DNA from: JAEULH01 sp963789785
GTDB lineage: Bacteria; Pseudomonadota; Alphaproteobacteria; Rhodospirillales; Defluviicoccaceae
Length of the DNA stretch: 64,000 nucleotides
Reading direction: 5' to 3'
NCBI GenBank assembly: GCA_963789785.1
Contig: CAWBNC010000051.1
Location: 8,942-72,941, forward strand
The position numbers and the translations under genes are program-made. Of this stretch, positions 37,590 through 47,896 are shown piece by piece (the first letter of the stretch is position 1; each line of letters begins with the position of its first letter). Below the pieces are notes generated by a model that saw only the letters and a program-made list of their open reading frames with translations, was not told the origin of the DNA and ran no database searches.

Positions 37590-38417
37590 CTAGCCCTTGA
37601 CCGCGCCGGCGGTCAGGCCGGAGACGATCTTGCGCTGGAAGACCAGCACCAGCGCGATCATCGGCAGGGTGACCGTGACCGACGCCGCCATCAGCGGCCC
37701 CCACGGGACCTCGTACTGGCTGGCGCCGCTGATCAGCGCGATAGCAACCGGCACCGTCCGGGCCTGGGCCGTCAGCGTGAAGGTGAGCGCGAAGAGGAAC
37801 TCGTTCCAGGCGACGAGGAAGGCGAGCAGGGTGGTGCTGGCGAGGGCCGGGCCCATCAGCGGCAGGAAGATGCGGGTGATGATGATCCACGGGCTGGCGC
37901 CGTCGACCAGCGCCGCTTCCTCCAGCTCCTTCGGCAGGTCGCGCATGAAGGTGGTCAGCACCCAGGTGGTGAAGGGCAGGGTGAAGATCAGGTAGGAGAC
38001 GATCAGCGCGGCGTGGGTGTCGTAGAGGCCGAGCGTCGTGACCAGCTCGAACATGCCGGACAGCACGGCGACCTGCGGAAACATGGAGACGGCGAGGATC
38101 ACCATCAGCAGCAGGGCGCGGCCGCGGAAGGCGACCCGGCCCAGCGCGTAGGCCGCGCCTAGCCCCAGAACCAGCGACAGCGCCACCGTGCCGGCGCCGA
38201 CGATCAGCGAGTTGACGATGGTCCGGCCGAAAGGCTGCTCGGCGAAGATGGCCGCGTAGTTGCGAAGGCTGGGTTCCGCCGGGATCGGGCTTGCGTCGAA
38301 AATCGCCGCGCCGGTCTTCAGCGAGGAGATCACCGCCCAGGCGAACGGAAAGAGCGCGAAGGCCACGATCGCCAGCGCGAGGGCGTAGAGGCCGAGGGTG
38401 GGGAGCGCCCTGCTCAT
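37590..38417 (-). CDS. Sugar ABC transporter permease (MalG/ThuG type)
   Basis: 275-residue inner-membrane permease with six helices. The EAA loop that docks the ATPase reads EEAALVDGASPWIIITRIFL. The C-terminus FQRKIVSGLTAGAVKG is typical of the MalG side. It overlaps the upstream permease by four bases. Together with the MalF-like protein it forms the channel. Confidence 0.92.
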   Translation of the reverse strand: MSRALPTLGLYALALAIVAFALFPFAWAVISSLKTGAAIFDASPIPAEPSLRNYAAIFAEQPFGRTIVNSLIVGAGTVALSLVLGLGAAYALGRVAFRGRALLLMVILAVSMFPQVAVLSGMFELVTTLGLYDTHAALIVSYLIFTLPFTTWVLTTFMRDLPKELEEAALVDGASPWIIITRIFLPLMGPALASTTLLAFLVAWNEFLFALTFTLTAQARTVPVAIALISGASQYEVPWGPLMAASVTVTLPMIALVLVFQRKIVSGLTAGAVKG

Positions 38418-39340
38418 GTCACGGCCTCGTCCGGACGCAGCCGGGCGGTGCGGAGATAGACGAGGGTGACCGCGCCGACGATCAGGAAAATCAGCACCGA
38501 GGCCGCCGAGCCGTAGCCGACATCGGCGAACTCCACCAGCTCGCGCCGGGCGAAGATGGACATGGTGGCGGTCTGCCGGCTGTTGGAGGTCATGATGTAG
38601 ACCAGATCGAAGATCCGGAGCGCGTCGAGCGTGCGGAAAATGACCGCGACCAGCAGGACCGGACGGATCAGCGGCAGGGTGATGCGGAAGAACACGCGCA
38701 CCGGCGAGACGCCGTCGATGCGCGCCGCCTCATAGACATCGTTCGGCACCATCTGCAGCGCGGCGAGGATCAGCAGGGCCATGAACGGCGTCGTCTTCCA
38801 GACGTCGGTGGCGATGATCGCCGCCATCGCCAGATCGGCATCGGCGAGCCAGGCGACGGGCGTCGAGATCACGCCCGCGCCGATCAGCGCCGCGTTTACA
38901 ACGCCGTAGAGGTCGTTGTACATCCACGCCCACATCTTTCCCGAGACCACCAGCGGGATCGCCCACGGCACCAGGATCGCGGCGCGGACCAGCGCCCGGC
39001 CGCGGAAGCGGGCATTCATCACCAGGGCGAAGACGATGCCCAGAACCGTCTCGATCGTGACCGAGCCCATGGCGAAGACCAGCGTGTTCCAAACCGCGTT
39101 CCACCACTCGGAGTCGCCGATCAGCAGCCGGTAGTTGTCCAGCCCGACAAAGCGGGCGAGCCCGGTCTGGCCGAGGCGGGCGTCGGTGAGGCTGAGCCAG
39201 ACCGTCCGGCTCAGCGGCCACAGCCCGACCGCGGCCAGCGCAGCCAGCGTCGGCGCAAGGAACAGCCACGCCGCCCGGGTTCTCCGCCGGGTGAGCGACA
39301 TCGCGCCGGACGAGCGGCCGGCTGTCGTTCCTGAGGTCAT
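38414..39340 (-). CDS. Sugar ABC transporter permease (MalF/ThuF type)
   Basis: 308 residues from the ATG at 39340, overlapping the stop of the binding-protein gene (ATGA). Helices start at about 25 (AAWLFLAPTLAALAAVGLWP) and the EAA loop reads YEAARIDGVSPVRVFFRITL. The continuous open frame also covers most of the upstream binding protein, but that is an artefact of a frame change near 39420. It pairs with the MalG-type permease. Confidence 0.92.
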   Translation of the reverse strand: MTSGTTAGRSSGAMSLTRRRTRAAWLFLAPTLAALAAVGLWPLSRTVWLSLTDARLGQTGLARFVGLDNYRLLIGDSEWWNAVWNTLVFAMGSVTIETVLGIVFALVMNARFRGRALVRAAILVPWAIPLVVSGKMWAWMYNDLYGVVNAALIGAGVISTPVAWLADADLAMAAIIATDVWKTTPFMALLILAALQMVPNDVYEAARIDGVSPVRVFFRITLPLIRPVLLVAVIFRTLDALRIFDLVYIMTSNSRQTATMSIFARRELVEFADVGYGSAASVLIFLIVGAVTLVYLRTARLRPDEAVT

Positions 39341-40603
39341 TGCGCCCAGTCCTCGCCGCGGATCCGGATCAGCCGCTCCTCGAGCGCGGCCAGCGCCGCG
39401 TTCGCGCTCCGCGCGCCCGGAAAGCACGTCGTGAACGGTGTTCCAGAACGCGCTGGAGACCCGGTTGTAGGCGATGCCGGTGATCCGCGACGGCCGGGCC
39501 AGCGCCTGGTCGAGGACGGCCGCCAGGGTCGCGTAGTGGGGATTGGCGGCAAGCACGTCGGCGTCGGCGTAGAGCGCCGGCCGGGTGGGGTTGAAGCCGG
39601 CGGCGATAGCGCGGGTCTTCTGGACTTCGGCGCCGGTCAGCGTCCGGACCAGATCGGCGGCGATCTCGGGATGCTTCGAGTAGGCGGATACGGCGAGCTG
39701 GGCGCCGCCGAGAACGCCGGTGTGCGCCTCGCCGGGAGCTGCGGGGAGCGGCGCCAGCCCAACCTTGCCGGCGATGGTGCTGCCGGGTGCATCGGCCAGC
39801 GCCCAGACGTAGGGCCAGTTGCGCATGAAGACAGCCTGACCGGTCTGAAAGACCCCCCGGGCCTCGTCTTCCATGTAGGTCAGCACGCCTGCGGGCGCGA
39901 TGGTGCCGATCCAGCCGCGGGCCAGTGCCAGCGCCTCGGCGGCTTCGGGCCGGTTCAGGCCGATGCTGCCGTCGTCCTCGATCAGCCGGCCGCCGCCCTG
40001 CGACGCGATCCATTCCATTGCGTTGCAGGTCAGCCCCTCGTAGGCGCGGGCCTGGAAGACGTAGCCCCACAGCCGGGTGTTGCCCTGTGCCCGCTCGGCG
40101 TCCTGGATCGCCTGCGCGGTTGCGGTCAGGTCCTGCCATGTTTGCGGCACCGGCCGGTGATATTTCTCGAGCAGGTCGCTGCGATAGTAGAGCAGGCCGA
40201 CGTCGACGAACCACGGCAGGGCGACCAGTCGTCCGCCGACGGTATTGTTGGCAATTACGACGGGGAGGTGGGCGTCCCGTTCCGCCGCCGGCACGTAGGG
40301 GGAGAGGTCGACGAGATGGCGGGCGAGGATGCCCGGCCAGACCACATCGATCTGCATCACGTCGATGGCGTCGGAGCGGGCGGCGAGAAGCTGCTGGTAG
40401 AGTGCGAGCCGCTGGTCGGCATCGTTGGGCGTGGCGATGATCCGCACGCTGTGGCCGCTGCGCCGGGCCCAGGCCTCGGCGGCGTCGCGGCACAGCGTCA
40501 GCTCCTGGCCGACGGCGCCGCAGGCCAGTGCGATCTCGACGGCGCCGGCGGGGCGCGGGGTGCCGAGGCCGATAAGCCAGAGCATCGCGACAACGACGAC
40601 CAC
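39337..40603 (-). CDS. Extracellular sugar-binding protein, ThuE-like, one frame change
   Basis: Periplasmic binding protein of the transporter. A GTG at 40603 gives a signal peptide (VVVVAMLWLIGLGTPRPAGA); ATG 40585 is an alternative. The mature part starts VEIALACGAVGQELTLC and continues DADQRLALYQQLLAARSDAI and MQIDVVWPGILARHLVDLSP, close to ThuE/AglE-type trehalose, maltose or sucrose binders as I recall them. Near 39420 the frame moves +1 so that the end reads ARSANAALAALEERLIRIRG, then EDWAQ and the stop at 39337. Without this change the gene would appear fused to the permease in one 795-codon frame. The ligand is inferred from resemblance only. Confidence 0.82.
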
Positions 40604-40625
40604 GCGAATGCGAACTTCGATGCGC

Positions 40626-40708
40626 GGATTGCCTTCGCGCGCGCCGCGCGTCGCAATGATCTCATTCCGACCGTCATCGCGAGCCCCGCGAGCGGCGTGG
40701 CGATCCAG
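40626..40708. repeat. Head-to-head pair of dispersed palindromic repeats (BIME-like)
   Basis: Two inverted copies of the same roughly 35-bp motif, one on the minus strand (40626-40660, reading TCATTGCGACGCG...GGCAATCC) and one on the plus strand (40673-40708, reading GTCATCGCGAGCC...GGCGATCC), 12 bases apart. It lies just upstream of the sugar-binding protein start. The family, of type GTCATTGCGAG-n-GAAGCAATC, is widespread between genes in many bacteria. A third copy is at 60694-60729. Confidence 0.7.
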
Positions 40709-40825
40709 TGCCAACAATCCCGGCGGACGGTTTTGTGCAGCACACATGCCCATCTTGGTACGCTTGCCGGTTCGATGGTGCAAGCCGCCGCCGCCGCCCA
40801 TGCTGCCTGCGCGGAGAGCGCTTTC

Positions 40826-41831
40826 TCAGGCGGCAACCTGCTCGCGGTCGGGCGGGGCCATGAACTCCGGGCCGACCGGATCGGTCACTTCCTCCGCGAC
40901 GATCCTGTCGATCTCGGCAAAAGTCTCTTCGTCGAGGCGCCAGCCCAGCGCGCCATCGATCGGCGCGAGCTGTCCCGGTTTGCGCGCGCCCCACAGCGCC
41001 ACGGAGACCCCCGGCTGATCGAGCACCCAGCGCAACGCCAGATGGATGACGCTCTTGCCGAAGCGCTCCTTCGCCAGCGCATCGAGCCGGGCGACGGCAG
41101 CAAGGTATTGGGCGAAGCGCGGTTTCTGGAACTTTGGGTCGACCGAGCGCAGGTCGCCCTCGGCGAAGGTCGTGTCTTCGCCCATCCGCCCCGACAGCAG
41201 GCCGCGGCAGATGGCGCCGTAGGTCAGGGTGGCGACGCCGTTGTCCTGGCAGTAGGGAAGAACGTCGGCGTCGACGCCGCGCTCGAACAGGTTGTAGGGC
41301 GGCTGGGCAACGTGCAGCGGCGACAGCTCGCGCAGCGCGTCCATCTGCGCCGGCGAGAAATTGCTGACGCCGATCGCGCCGATCTTGCCGCTCGTTGAGC
41401 AGCCGCGTGCATTGCCTCCGCGGTCTCGCGGCACGGGGTCAGCGGGTCCGGCCAATGGACGAAGTAGATGTCGATCCGGTCAGTGCGCAGGCGCTTCAGC
41501 GAGTCCTCGACCTCGCGTTCGATCCGGCCCGTGCGTGGCGTTGCGGAACGGCTGCTCGCCGCGCCAGTCGATGCCGACCTTGGTCGAGAGCACCACCCGG
41601 TCGCGCAGGCCGGCGTCGGCGAGGGTGCGGCCGACCAAGCTCCTCGGAGCGGCCGAAGCCGTAGACCGGCGCGGTGTCGATCAGGGTCACGCCCCTGTCG
41701 ATGGCTTCCAGCAGGGTGCGCCGCGACTCCTCGTCGTCCGAGCCGCCCCACATCCAGCCGCCGAGCGCCCAGGTACCGAGGCCGATCCGCGAAGGCTGAC
41801 GATCGAGGCCCGGAATCGCGATGGTTTCCAT
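40826..41831 (-). CDS. Aldo/keto reductase, at least three frame changes
   Basis: NADPH-dependent aldo/keto reductase of the general stress/voltage-channel-beta-like branch. The ATG at 41831 begins METIAIPGLDRQPSRIGLG; the catalytic Asp/Tyr region is TLIDTAPVYGFGRSEEL. It then continues in other frames: TLADAGLRDRVVLSTKVGID, RIEREVEDSLKRLRTDRIDI with YFVHWPDPLTP, and GKIGAIGVSNFSPAQMDAL onwards to the stop at 40826. Changes occur near 41640, 41525 and 41390 (two apparent +1 and one apparent -1). Length 1006 bases fits about 335 residues. Its physiological substrate is unknown. It is separated from the transporter operon by a palindromic repeat pair. Confidence 0.8.
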
Positions 41832-42017
41832 GAACTTGGCCTCCTTGGTTGCGATGGGATAAGCGGCCCGCCGGACGGGAACGGCACTTCCCTGCGGGAG
41901 CGCGGTGCGGAGGTTTTTCCGGACCGGCCCGCCCGGCGGACAACGAAATCCTTACCGCATCTCGTCGCAGGCTGACTTGCTCCAAAGCAAGCCGTAGCCG
42001 AAGGCAAAGACGAACCG

Positions 42018-43058
42018 TCAGCATATGCGCGGGAGCGGATCATCTTCCAGTTCTTCCATCAGCCGCTCGCCGCCGAGTTCGGTTTCGACCACCACCTCGG
42101 CGGCGCCAGACCGTATCTCGCCGATCACCGCCGCGTCCGCGCACCCGGCCTCGTCGCGTACCGCCGTCAGCGCCGCGTCGGCGTCCTCGGCTGCGACGAC
42201 AGCCAGCACCCGGCCCTCGCAGGCGAGGTAGAGCGGGTCGTAGCCGAGCATCTCGCAAACGGCCGCAACGGGATCGTGCACGGGTATGGCGGCGGCCTGA
42301 AGGCGCACGCCCAGCCCGGCGATCCGGCTGATCTCGTGTGCGACGGTGGCGAGCCCGCCGCGGGTCGGATCGCGCATGAAACGCAGGCCGGGCAGCTTCG
42401 TCAGCGCGTCGGTGACCGGCAGGACGCTGGCGCAGTCGGAGCGCAAGATCGCCGCGCAGCCCGAACTGCTCGCGGGCGAGCAGGACGGCGGTGCCGTGGT
42501 CGCCGACGGGGCCGCTGACGAGCAGGCGATCGCCGGCGCGGATGCGCTCGATGCCGAGGTCCAGCGCCGGGTCGCGAACGCCGATACCGGTCGTCGCCAG
42601 ATAAATGCCGCCGCCTTCGCCGCGCCGGACGATCTTGGTGTCGCCGGCGACGATCCGCACCGACGACGCGGCGCGCGGCCGCCGCCATCGAGGCGATCAG
42701 CCGGTCGAGCAGCGCGAACGGCAGTCCCTCCTCGATGAAGCAGCTCAAGGTCAGATAGAGCGGTCTGGCGCCGGAAACGGCGAGGTCGTTGACGGTGCCG
42801 TGGACAGCGAGGCTGCCGATGTCGCCGCCGGGAAATTCGAGCGGTTCGACCGTGAAGCCGTCGGTGGTGACCATGAGCCGATCTCGCCGGCGCCGGCGGC
42901 GGCAGGGCGGCGGCATCGACGGAAGTGTCGAGCAGCGGGTTGGCGAGGTGGCGGCGGAAGAGCCCCTCGATCAGCTCGCGCATCAGCCGGCCGCCGTTGC
43001 CGTGGGCGAGGGTGACGCGGTCTCCGTCCATCTTCGGCCCGGACCCGTTTGCGGACAT
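42018..43058 (-). CDS. hypE: Hydrogenase maturation protein HypE, three frame changes
   Basis: Dehydrates carbamoyl to a cyano ligand for the [NiFe] centre. It starts at ATG 43058 (GTG 43064 would overlap the hypF stop) with VTLAHGNGGRLMRELIEGLF, then in the next frame VTTDGFTVEPLEFPGGDIGS and AVHGTVNDLAVSGARPLYL, then VAGDTKIVRRGEGGGIYLAT, and in a fourth reading TDALTKLPGLRFMRDPTRGG to the C-terminus PRIC. That terminal Cys carries the thiocyanate. All three changes (near 42895, 42670 and 42455) are +1, and 1041 bases = 347 codons + 0, consistent with three extra bases. It is the last gene of hypCABDFE. Confidence 0.88.
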   Translation of the reverse strand: MSANGSGPKMDGDRVTLAHGNGGRLMRELIEGLFRRHLANPLLDTSVDAAALPPPAPARSAHGHHRRLHGRTARISRRRHRQPRCPRHRQRPRRFRRQTALSDLELLHRGGTAVRAARPADRLDGGGRAPRRRCGSSPATPRSSGAAKAAAFIWRRPVSAFATRRWTSASSASAPAIACSSAAPSATTAPPSCSPASSSGCAAILRSDCASVLPVTDALTKLPGLRFMRDPTRGGLATVAHEISRIAGLGVRLQAAAIPVHDPVAAVCEMLGYDPLYLACEGRVLAVVAAEDADAALTAVRDEAGCADAAVIGEIRSGAAEVVVETELGGERLMEELEDDPLPRIC

Positions 43059-43060
43059 TG

Positions 43061-45421
43061 TCACGACAGGCCGGCGCCCGCGGCTTCGACAATCTGGCCG
43101 AAGCTGAGCCCCGCATCGTTGGCCGGCACGGCTTCCGCCAGCAGCACGCGGAAGCCCGCGGCGTCGAGCCCGCGCAGCGCGGCCTGCGTCAGCAGCCGGT
43201 TCTGGAAGCAGCCGCCGGTGAGGCCGACAACGGCCGACCCCGAACTCCTCGCGCACCCGTCGGGCCTGATCGACCAGCGCCGCGGCGAGGCTGGCGTGAA
43301 GGATCGAACCGCGCTCGCCGGCGCTGAGGGCGACGTCGAGAAGAACGGGCAGCAGCGGCGCCCAGTCGCTGCGCCAGACGCCGTTCTCGTCGCGGGCCAG
43401 CGGCAGCGCGACCGGCGGCGCGCCGTCGTGGCTCGCGGCCTCCAGCCACATCGGCCCCTGGCCCTCGAAACTTACCGTCTCGGCAACGCCGGTGAGCGCG
43501 GCGGCCGCGTCGAACAGCCGGCCGACGGCGCTTGTCTCCGGCGCGTTCAGCCGCCGCCGCCAGGCATGGCGGAGATCGTCGTCGGCGAATACAGCGCCGC
43601 GCGGCCACGTCGCGCCGGCCTGCCAGCACAGCGCCAGCGCGCTCCGCCATGGCTCGCGACCGGCCGCCTCGCCGCCCGGCGGCGCGAACGGGCGGAAAGA
43701 GGCGACCCGGCGCCACGCGCCCGGCCGGCCGACCAGCGCCTCGCCGCCCCAGAGCGTTCCGTCGGCGCCGTAGCCGACGCCGTCCCAGGTGAAGACCAGC
43801 ATCGGCTCACGAACCTCATGCTCGCCGGCCAGCGCCGACGCGTGAGCGTGGTGATGGAAGACCCGCGTCAGCGGCAGGCCGCAGCGCCGGGCCCAGCGCG
43901 TCCCGGCGTAGCCGGGATGGGCGTCGGCGACGACCCGCTCCGCCGTCACCCCGTAAAGCGCCTGCAGATCGGCGACGACCTGGCGGAAGACGGCGAGCCC
44001 GCGCGGCGTGGCGAGATCGCCGATGTGCGGCGAGACGACTGCCCGTTCGTCCCAGCCGAGCGCCACCGTCACCTTCTGCTGGCCGCCGACGGCGAGGAGA
44101 GGGCGGTCGAGCCGGACCGGCAGGCGCATGTTCAAGGGCGCCGACCCGCGCCCCAGCCGCAGCGGCCGGGCGCGGCCGGCGATGGTGCGGTAGACCGGAT
44201 CGTCGGCCGGGCGGCGGATCGGCCGGTCGTGGTGGAGAAAAGCGTCGGCGATCCGCCCCAGGCGGGCCTCGGCCTCGCCCGTGTCTGTCAGCACCGGCTC
44301 GCCAGCTGATGTTGCCGGACGTGGCGACCAGCGGGCGGGCGAAGTCGCCGAGGAGAAGGTGGTGCAGGGGGCTGTAGGCGAGCATCACCCCGATCTCGGA
44401 CAGGCCCGGCGCGATGCCCGCGGCGAGCGGCGCATCCGAGCGTTTCGCGGCGAGGACGATGGGTCGGATCGGATCGACGAGCATGCTCGCTTCGGCCTCG
44501 CCCAGCCAGACGATCCGGCGCGCGGCATCCAGACGGTCGTCCCCCTCCTCGCCGATCATCACCGCGAGCGGCTTGTGCGGGCGATGCTTGGCCGCCCGCA
44601 GCCTCACGACGGCGGCCTCGCTTATCGCGTCGCACATCAGGTGGTAGCCGCCGATCCCCTTGACCGCGACGACGAGCCCGGCGCGCAGGGCAGAGACGCA
44701 GGCCGCCAAAGCCTCCTCGCCCGCCGCCTCATTGCCGGCCGAGGCCTCGAACTCCGGCCGCGCTTGTCCTCCCACGAAACGACAGCCGCGGGCCGCAGAC
44801 CGGGCAGGCCAGCGGCTGGGCATGATGGCGACGGTCGCGCGGATCGTCGTACTCGCGCCGGCAGTCCGGGCAGAGCGCGAAGCCGGCCATCGCCGTGTTC
44901 GGCCGGTCGTAGGGCAGGCGTTCGATAATCGTGTAGCGGGGGCCGCACTGGGTGCAGTTGATGAAGGGATAGCGGTAGCGTCGCTGTGTCGGGTCGCGCA
45001 ATTCGGCCAGACAATCGTCGCAGGCGAAGTGGTCTGGGGCGACGAACGCGGCGCGCGGATCGCCGTCGATGCTGGGCAGGATAACGAAGCCGCGCGACGC
45101 CCCTCGGCTCAGCTTGGCCCGCTTTTGCCGACTCGCCGCCAGCGCCGGGCGAGCGAGCGCCGGCGCCTTGGCGATCACGTCGGACCCGAACCGGGCCACC
45201 GCACCGGGGTCGCCCTGAACCAGAACGGCGACGGTGCCGGCGCGATTGCGGACCCATCCCGAAAGTCCGTGCGCCTCGGCGAGCCGGTATACGAAGGGGC
45301 GGAAACCGACGCCCTGGACACGGCCGACAATGTGGAACTCGCGGGCGATGATCGGACCGTGAAGCGGCGCATCGGTGGAGCGGGGGGCGCTCGGCCCGGC
45401 GCGATGGAGACGCACACTCAC
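43061..45421 (-). CDS. hypF: Carbamoyltransferase HypF, three frame changes
   Basis: Forms the carbamoyl donor for hydrogenase cyanide ligands. The GTG at 45421 overlaps the hypD stop. Domains in order: acylphosphatase (FHIVGRVQGVGFRPFVYRL), two zinc-finger pairs (CDDC...CTQC, CPDC...CPVC), the YrdC-like domain (VVAVKGIGGYHLMCDAISEA; PLVATSGNISW) and the Kae1-like domain (VVADAHPGYAGTRWA; FHHHAHASALAGEH; LTGGCFQNRLLTQ). Changes of +1 occur near 44800, 44305 and 43245; 2361 bases = 787 codons exactly fits three extra bases. The gene is complete otherwise, and the length is close to the family norm. Confidence 0.9.
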
Positions 45422-46576
45422 GTGCGCGCGGGCTCCGGCCGTCGCTCCCGGTCGCGGCGGGCGCCGGCGGACCACCAGATGCGGCAGGCGCCCTCGTCGG
45501 AGACCATGCACGGGCCGACAGGCTGGCGCGGCAGGCACGCGGTTCCGTAAAGCGGGCAGCCGGTCGGGTAGATCCGCCCCAGCACCACCTCGGCGCAGGC
45601 GCAGCCGGGCGGCATCTCGCCGACGCGTCGGCGGCCTTCGTCGACTTCCGCGGCGAAAACCGGGCGGGCGTCGTGGGCGGCGTAGTCGGAGCGGAGCCGG
45701 TAGCCGGAGTTCGGAATAACGCCGATCCCGCGCCAGGGCGCGTCAACGATGGTCATTGCCTGGGCAAGATGGCGTTGCGCCGTCGGGTTGCCGCCGGCCC
45801 GGACCGCACCGGGATAGCAGTTATCGAGGAACGGGTTATCCTCGCAGATCTGGCGGAGTGTCGAATAGATCGCGGCGAGCAGGCTTTCGGCGCTGAAGCC
45901 GGCGATGGCGCAGGGCATGGCGTGGTCGCGGACAACGAACGCCCACTCCCCAGAGCCCATGACGGTCGAGACATGGCCCGGCGCGATCAGGGCATCGAAG
46001 CCGGGCTTGGCGGACGCCAGCAGCATGGCGACCGCAGGCCAGGTCCGCCGCCCGGAGAGCAGGAGCAGCAGGTTGGCCGGCAGGCGCTCGCGCATCATGG
46101 CCGCGACCGGCGCCATCGTCGTCTCGAAGCCGACGGCAAAGAACACGACCGTCCGCGCCGGCTCGGCGTCGGCGATGGCGACCGCCTCCAGAGGGCGATG
46201 CGACCGGCCGGACATCGGCGCCGGCGGCCTTGGCCGCTTCCAGCGATCGGATCTCGCCTTTGCCGACGTTGGCCGGCACCCGTAGCATGTCGCCGAAGGT
46301 GACCAGGGTAACGTCGTGATCCAGTGCGGTCCGGATCGCCGCAAAGACGTCTTCTTCGGGACAGACGCACACCGGGCAGCCCGGCCCGGGGATCAGCTCG
46401 ACGCCCGCAGGCAGAACCGAGCGCAAGCCTGCTTGCGCAATGGAGCGCTCGTGTCCGCCGCAGACGTTCATGATCTTGACCGGCCGGGGCAGGGGCAGCC
46501 GGCGGATCCGTTCGAGCCACTGCCGCGCCGGGGAATGCGCGCCGGCGCTGGCGGGAGTGGGCGCCGGTGCATTCAT
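45418..46576 (-). CDS. hypD: Hydrogenase maturation protein HypD, one frame change
   Basis: Fe-S scaffold on which Fe(CN)2CO is assembled with HypC. The ATG at 46576 overlaps the hypB stop (ATGA). Conserved Cys motifs are NVCGGHE, GPGCPVCVCP and, near the C-terminus, PPGCACAEVVLGRIYPTGC, then PLYGTAC, which form the Fe-S and metal sites. Near 46200 the frame moves +1 from AAGADVRPVASPSGG to EAVAIADAEPARTVVFFAVG, then FETTMAPVAAMM; 1159 bases = 386 codons + 1. The C-terminal tail is Arg-rich (RDRERRPEPART). It is located between hypB and hypF. Confidence 0.91.
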
Positions 46577-47457
46577 GGCGGGTTCGACCCGGCGTAGTCT
46601 ACGGGGTGCGGATGAACATGGTCGGGGTCGACGCGGCCGCCATGATCGTGGCCATGGACATGGAAGGCGCTGGCCGCGTCCGCTCGCTGCGAAAGCCGTT
46701 GGCGGTTCTGGGCCAGCCGCGCCCCGAGCCAGTTGATCCATTCCTGCAGGCCGGTTCCGTCGCGCGCCGAGACGGAGAAGACCGGCGCTTCGTTCGCGAG
46801 CCCTCGCACCGCCGCCTCGGCCCGGGCAATGTCGAAATCGTCAAGGTGAGGGAGCAGGTCGGCCTTGCTGATCAGGACCAGATCGACGGCTCGGAACATC
46901 ACCGGATACTTGGCCGGCTTGTCGTCGCCCTCCGTCGTCGCCAGCAGGGCGACCGCTTGATGGTGGCCGAGATCGAAGCCTGCCGGACAGACGAGGTTGC
47001 CGACGTTCTCGATGAAGAGGAGGTCGAGCGCGGCGAGATCGAGCCCGTCGAGGGCGTCGTGGACCATCGTCGCGTCGAGATGGCAGGCACCGCCGGTGGT
47101 GATCTGCACGGCCGGGACGCCGCGCGCGCGGATCCGCCGGGCATCGTTGTCGGTCTCCAGGTCGCCTTCGATGACTGCAAGCCTCGGCCCGCCGCCGGGC
47201 TGGCGCGCCAACCCCCCGATGGTCGCTTCGAGCAGCGCTGTCTTGCCGGCGCCGGGAGACGACATCAGGTTGACGACGAGAACCCCGGCCGCGTCGAAAT
47301 GAGCCCGGTTATGGGCGGCGCGGCGATCGTTTTCGGCAAGAAGCCCCTGCAGGAGATCAACCGTACGGACCGATCCTTTCCGCCCGTCGCCGTCAAATGC
47401 CGCCGGACTCGATGCCGCCGGCTTGGGACCGACGGCGCATCCGCAGCTCTGGCACAT
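46573..47457 (-). CDS. hypB: Hydrogenase nickel incorporation GTPase HypB
   Basis: 294-residue SIMIBI GTPase delivering Ni to the hydrogenase large subunit. The N-terminal high-affinity metal motif CxxCxC is C2-Q-S-C5-G-C7. The P-loop is SSPGAGKT at residues 66-73, switch motifs appear in VIEGDLETDNDARRI and the metal-site Cys-His in GGACHLDA. The C-terminus is His-rich (HVHGHDHGGRVDPDHVHPHP), a probable Ni storage tail, which is unusual because His-rich stretches normally sit near the N-terminus. No frame change is seen. It lies between hypA and hypD. Confidence 0.95.
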   Translation of the reverse strand: MCQSCGCAVGPKPAASSPAAFDGDGRKGSVRTVDLLQGLLAENDRRAAHNRAHFDAAGVLVVNLMSSPGAGKTALLEATIGGLARQPGGGPRLAVIEGDLETDNDARRIRARGVPAVQITTGGACHLDATMVHDALDGLDLAALDLLFIENVGNLVCPAGFDLGHHQAVALLATTEGDDKPAKYPVMFRAVDLVLISKADLLPHLDDFDIARAEAAVRGLANEAPVFSVSARDGTGLQEWINWLGARLAQNRQRLSQRADAASAFHVHGHDHGGRVDPDHVHPHPVDYAGSNPP

Positions 47458-47475
47458 CGCGTTGTCCTTTCCCGC

Positions 47476-47892
47476 TCAGGCTTCGGCCGCGGCGCACGCT
47501 GCCGGCGCACCCGCGCCAGCCGCCGCAGGAGCCGTCTCCCCGCGCTCGCCGCATTCCAGCTCGACGCTCATCAGAATGAGCTCGTCGCCGCTGATCAGTT
47601 CGGTGCGCCAGTCGCCGCAATGGGCGCAGACCAGCCGGTTCGCCGCGGCCACCGATACGCCGGCGCACGTCCGGCAGCGAACCTGGATTGGCGGCGTCTC
47701 GAACAGGAGCAAAGCGCCTTCCGCAACCGTCCCGCTGCACGCAAGCGAAAACGCCCGCTCCAGCAGGCCCGATTCGACCCCGGAGAGCGGGCCGATGCCG
47801 ACGGTCAGAGAGGTTACTGCCTCGGCGCCGTGCCGGCTGGCAACGGTGGCGACCTCGGCGAGCAGGCTGTGGCAGATGGAGAGCTCGTGCAC
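47476..47892 (-). CDS. hypA: Hydrogenase maturation nickel metallochaperone HypA
   Basis: 138 residues from GTG 47892 (HELSICHSLLAEV); the His right after the start is the Ni ligand of HypA once the initiator is read as Met. The zinc finger is two CxxC pairs, CRTC and CAHC. The family is usually 113-118 residues; this protein has an extra Ala-rich tail (GETAPAAAGAGAPAACAAAE). It is intact. It sits five bases downstream of hypC and 18 bases upstream of hypB. Confidence 0.93.
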   Translation of the reverse strand: MHELSICHSLLAEVATVASRHGAEAVTSLTVGIGPLSGVESGLLERAFSLACSGTVAEGALLLFETPPIQVRCRTCAGVSVAAANRLVCAHCGDWRTELISGDELILMSVELECGERGETAPAAAGAGAPAACAAAEA

Positions 47893-47896
47893 GACC

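Noticed and set aside
38414..40801. 795-residue fusion of a sugar-binding protein and a permease
   Set aside because: The binding protein has its own C-terminus and stop at 39337 in the neighbouring frame, with an ATGA overlap with the permease. The fusion is produced by one extra base.
42018..44294. 758-residue HypF-HypE fusion
   Set aside because: The middle of both proteins is out of frame. Restoring it gives a HypF stop at 43061 and a HypE start at 43058-43064.
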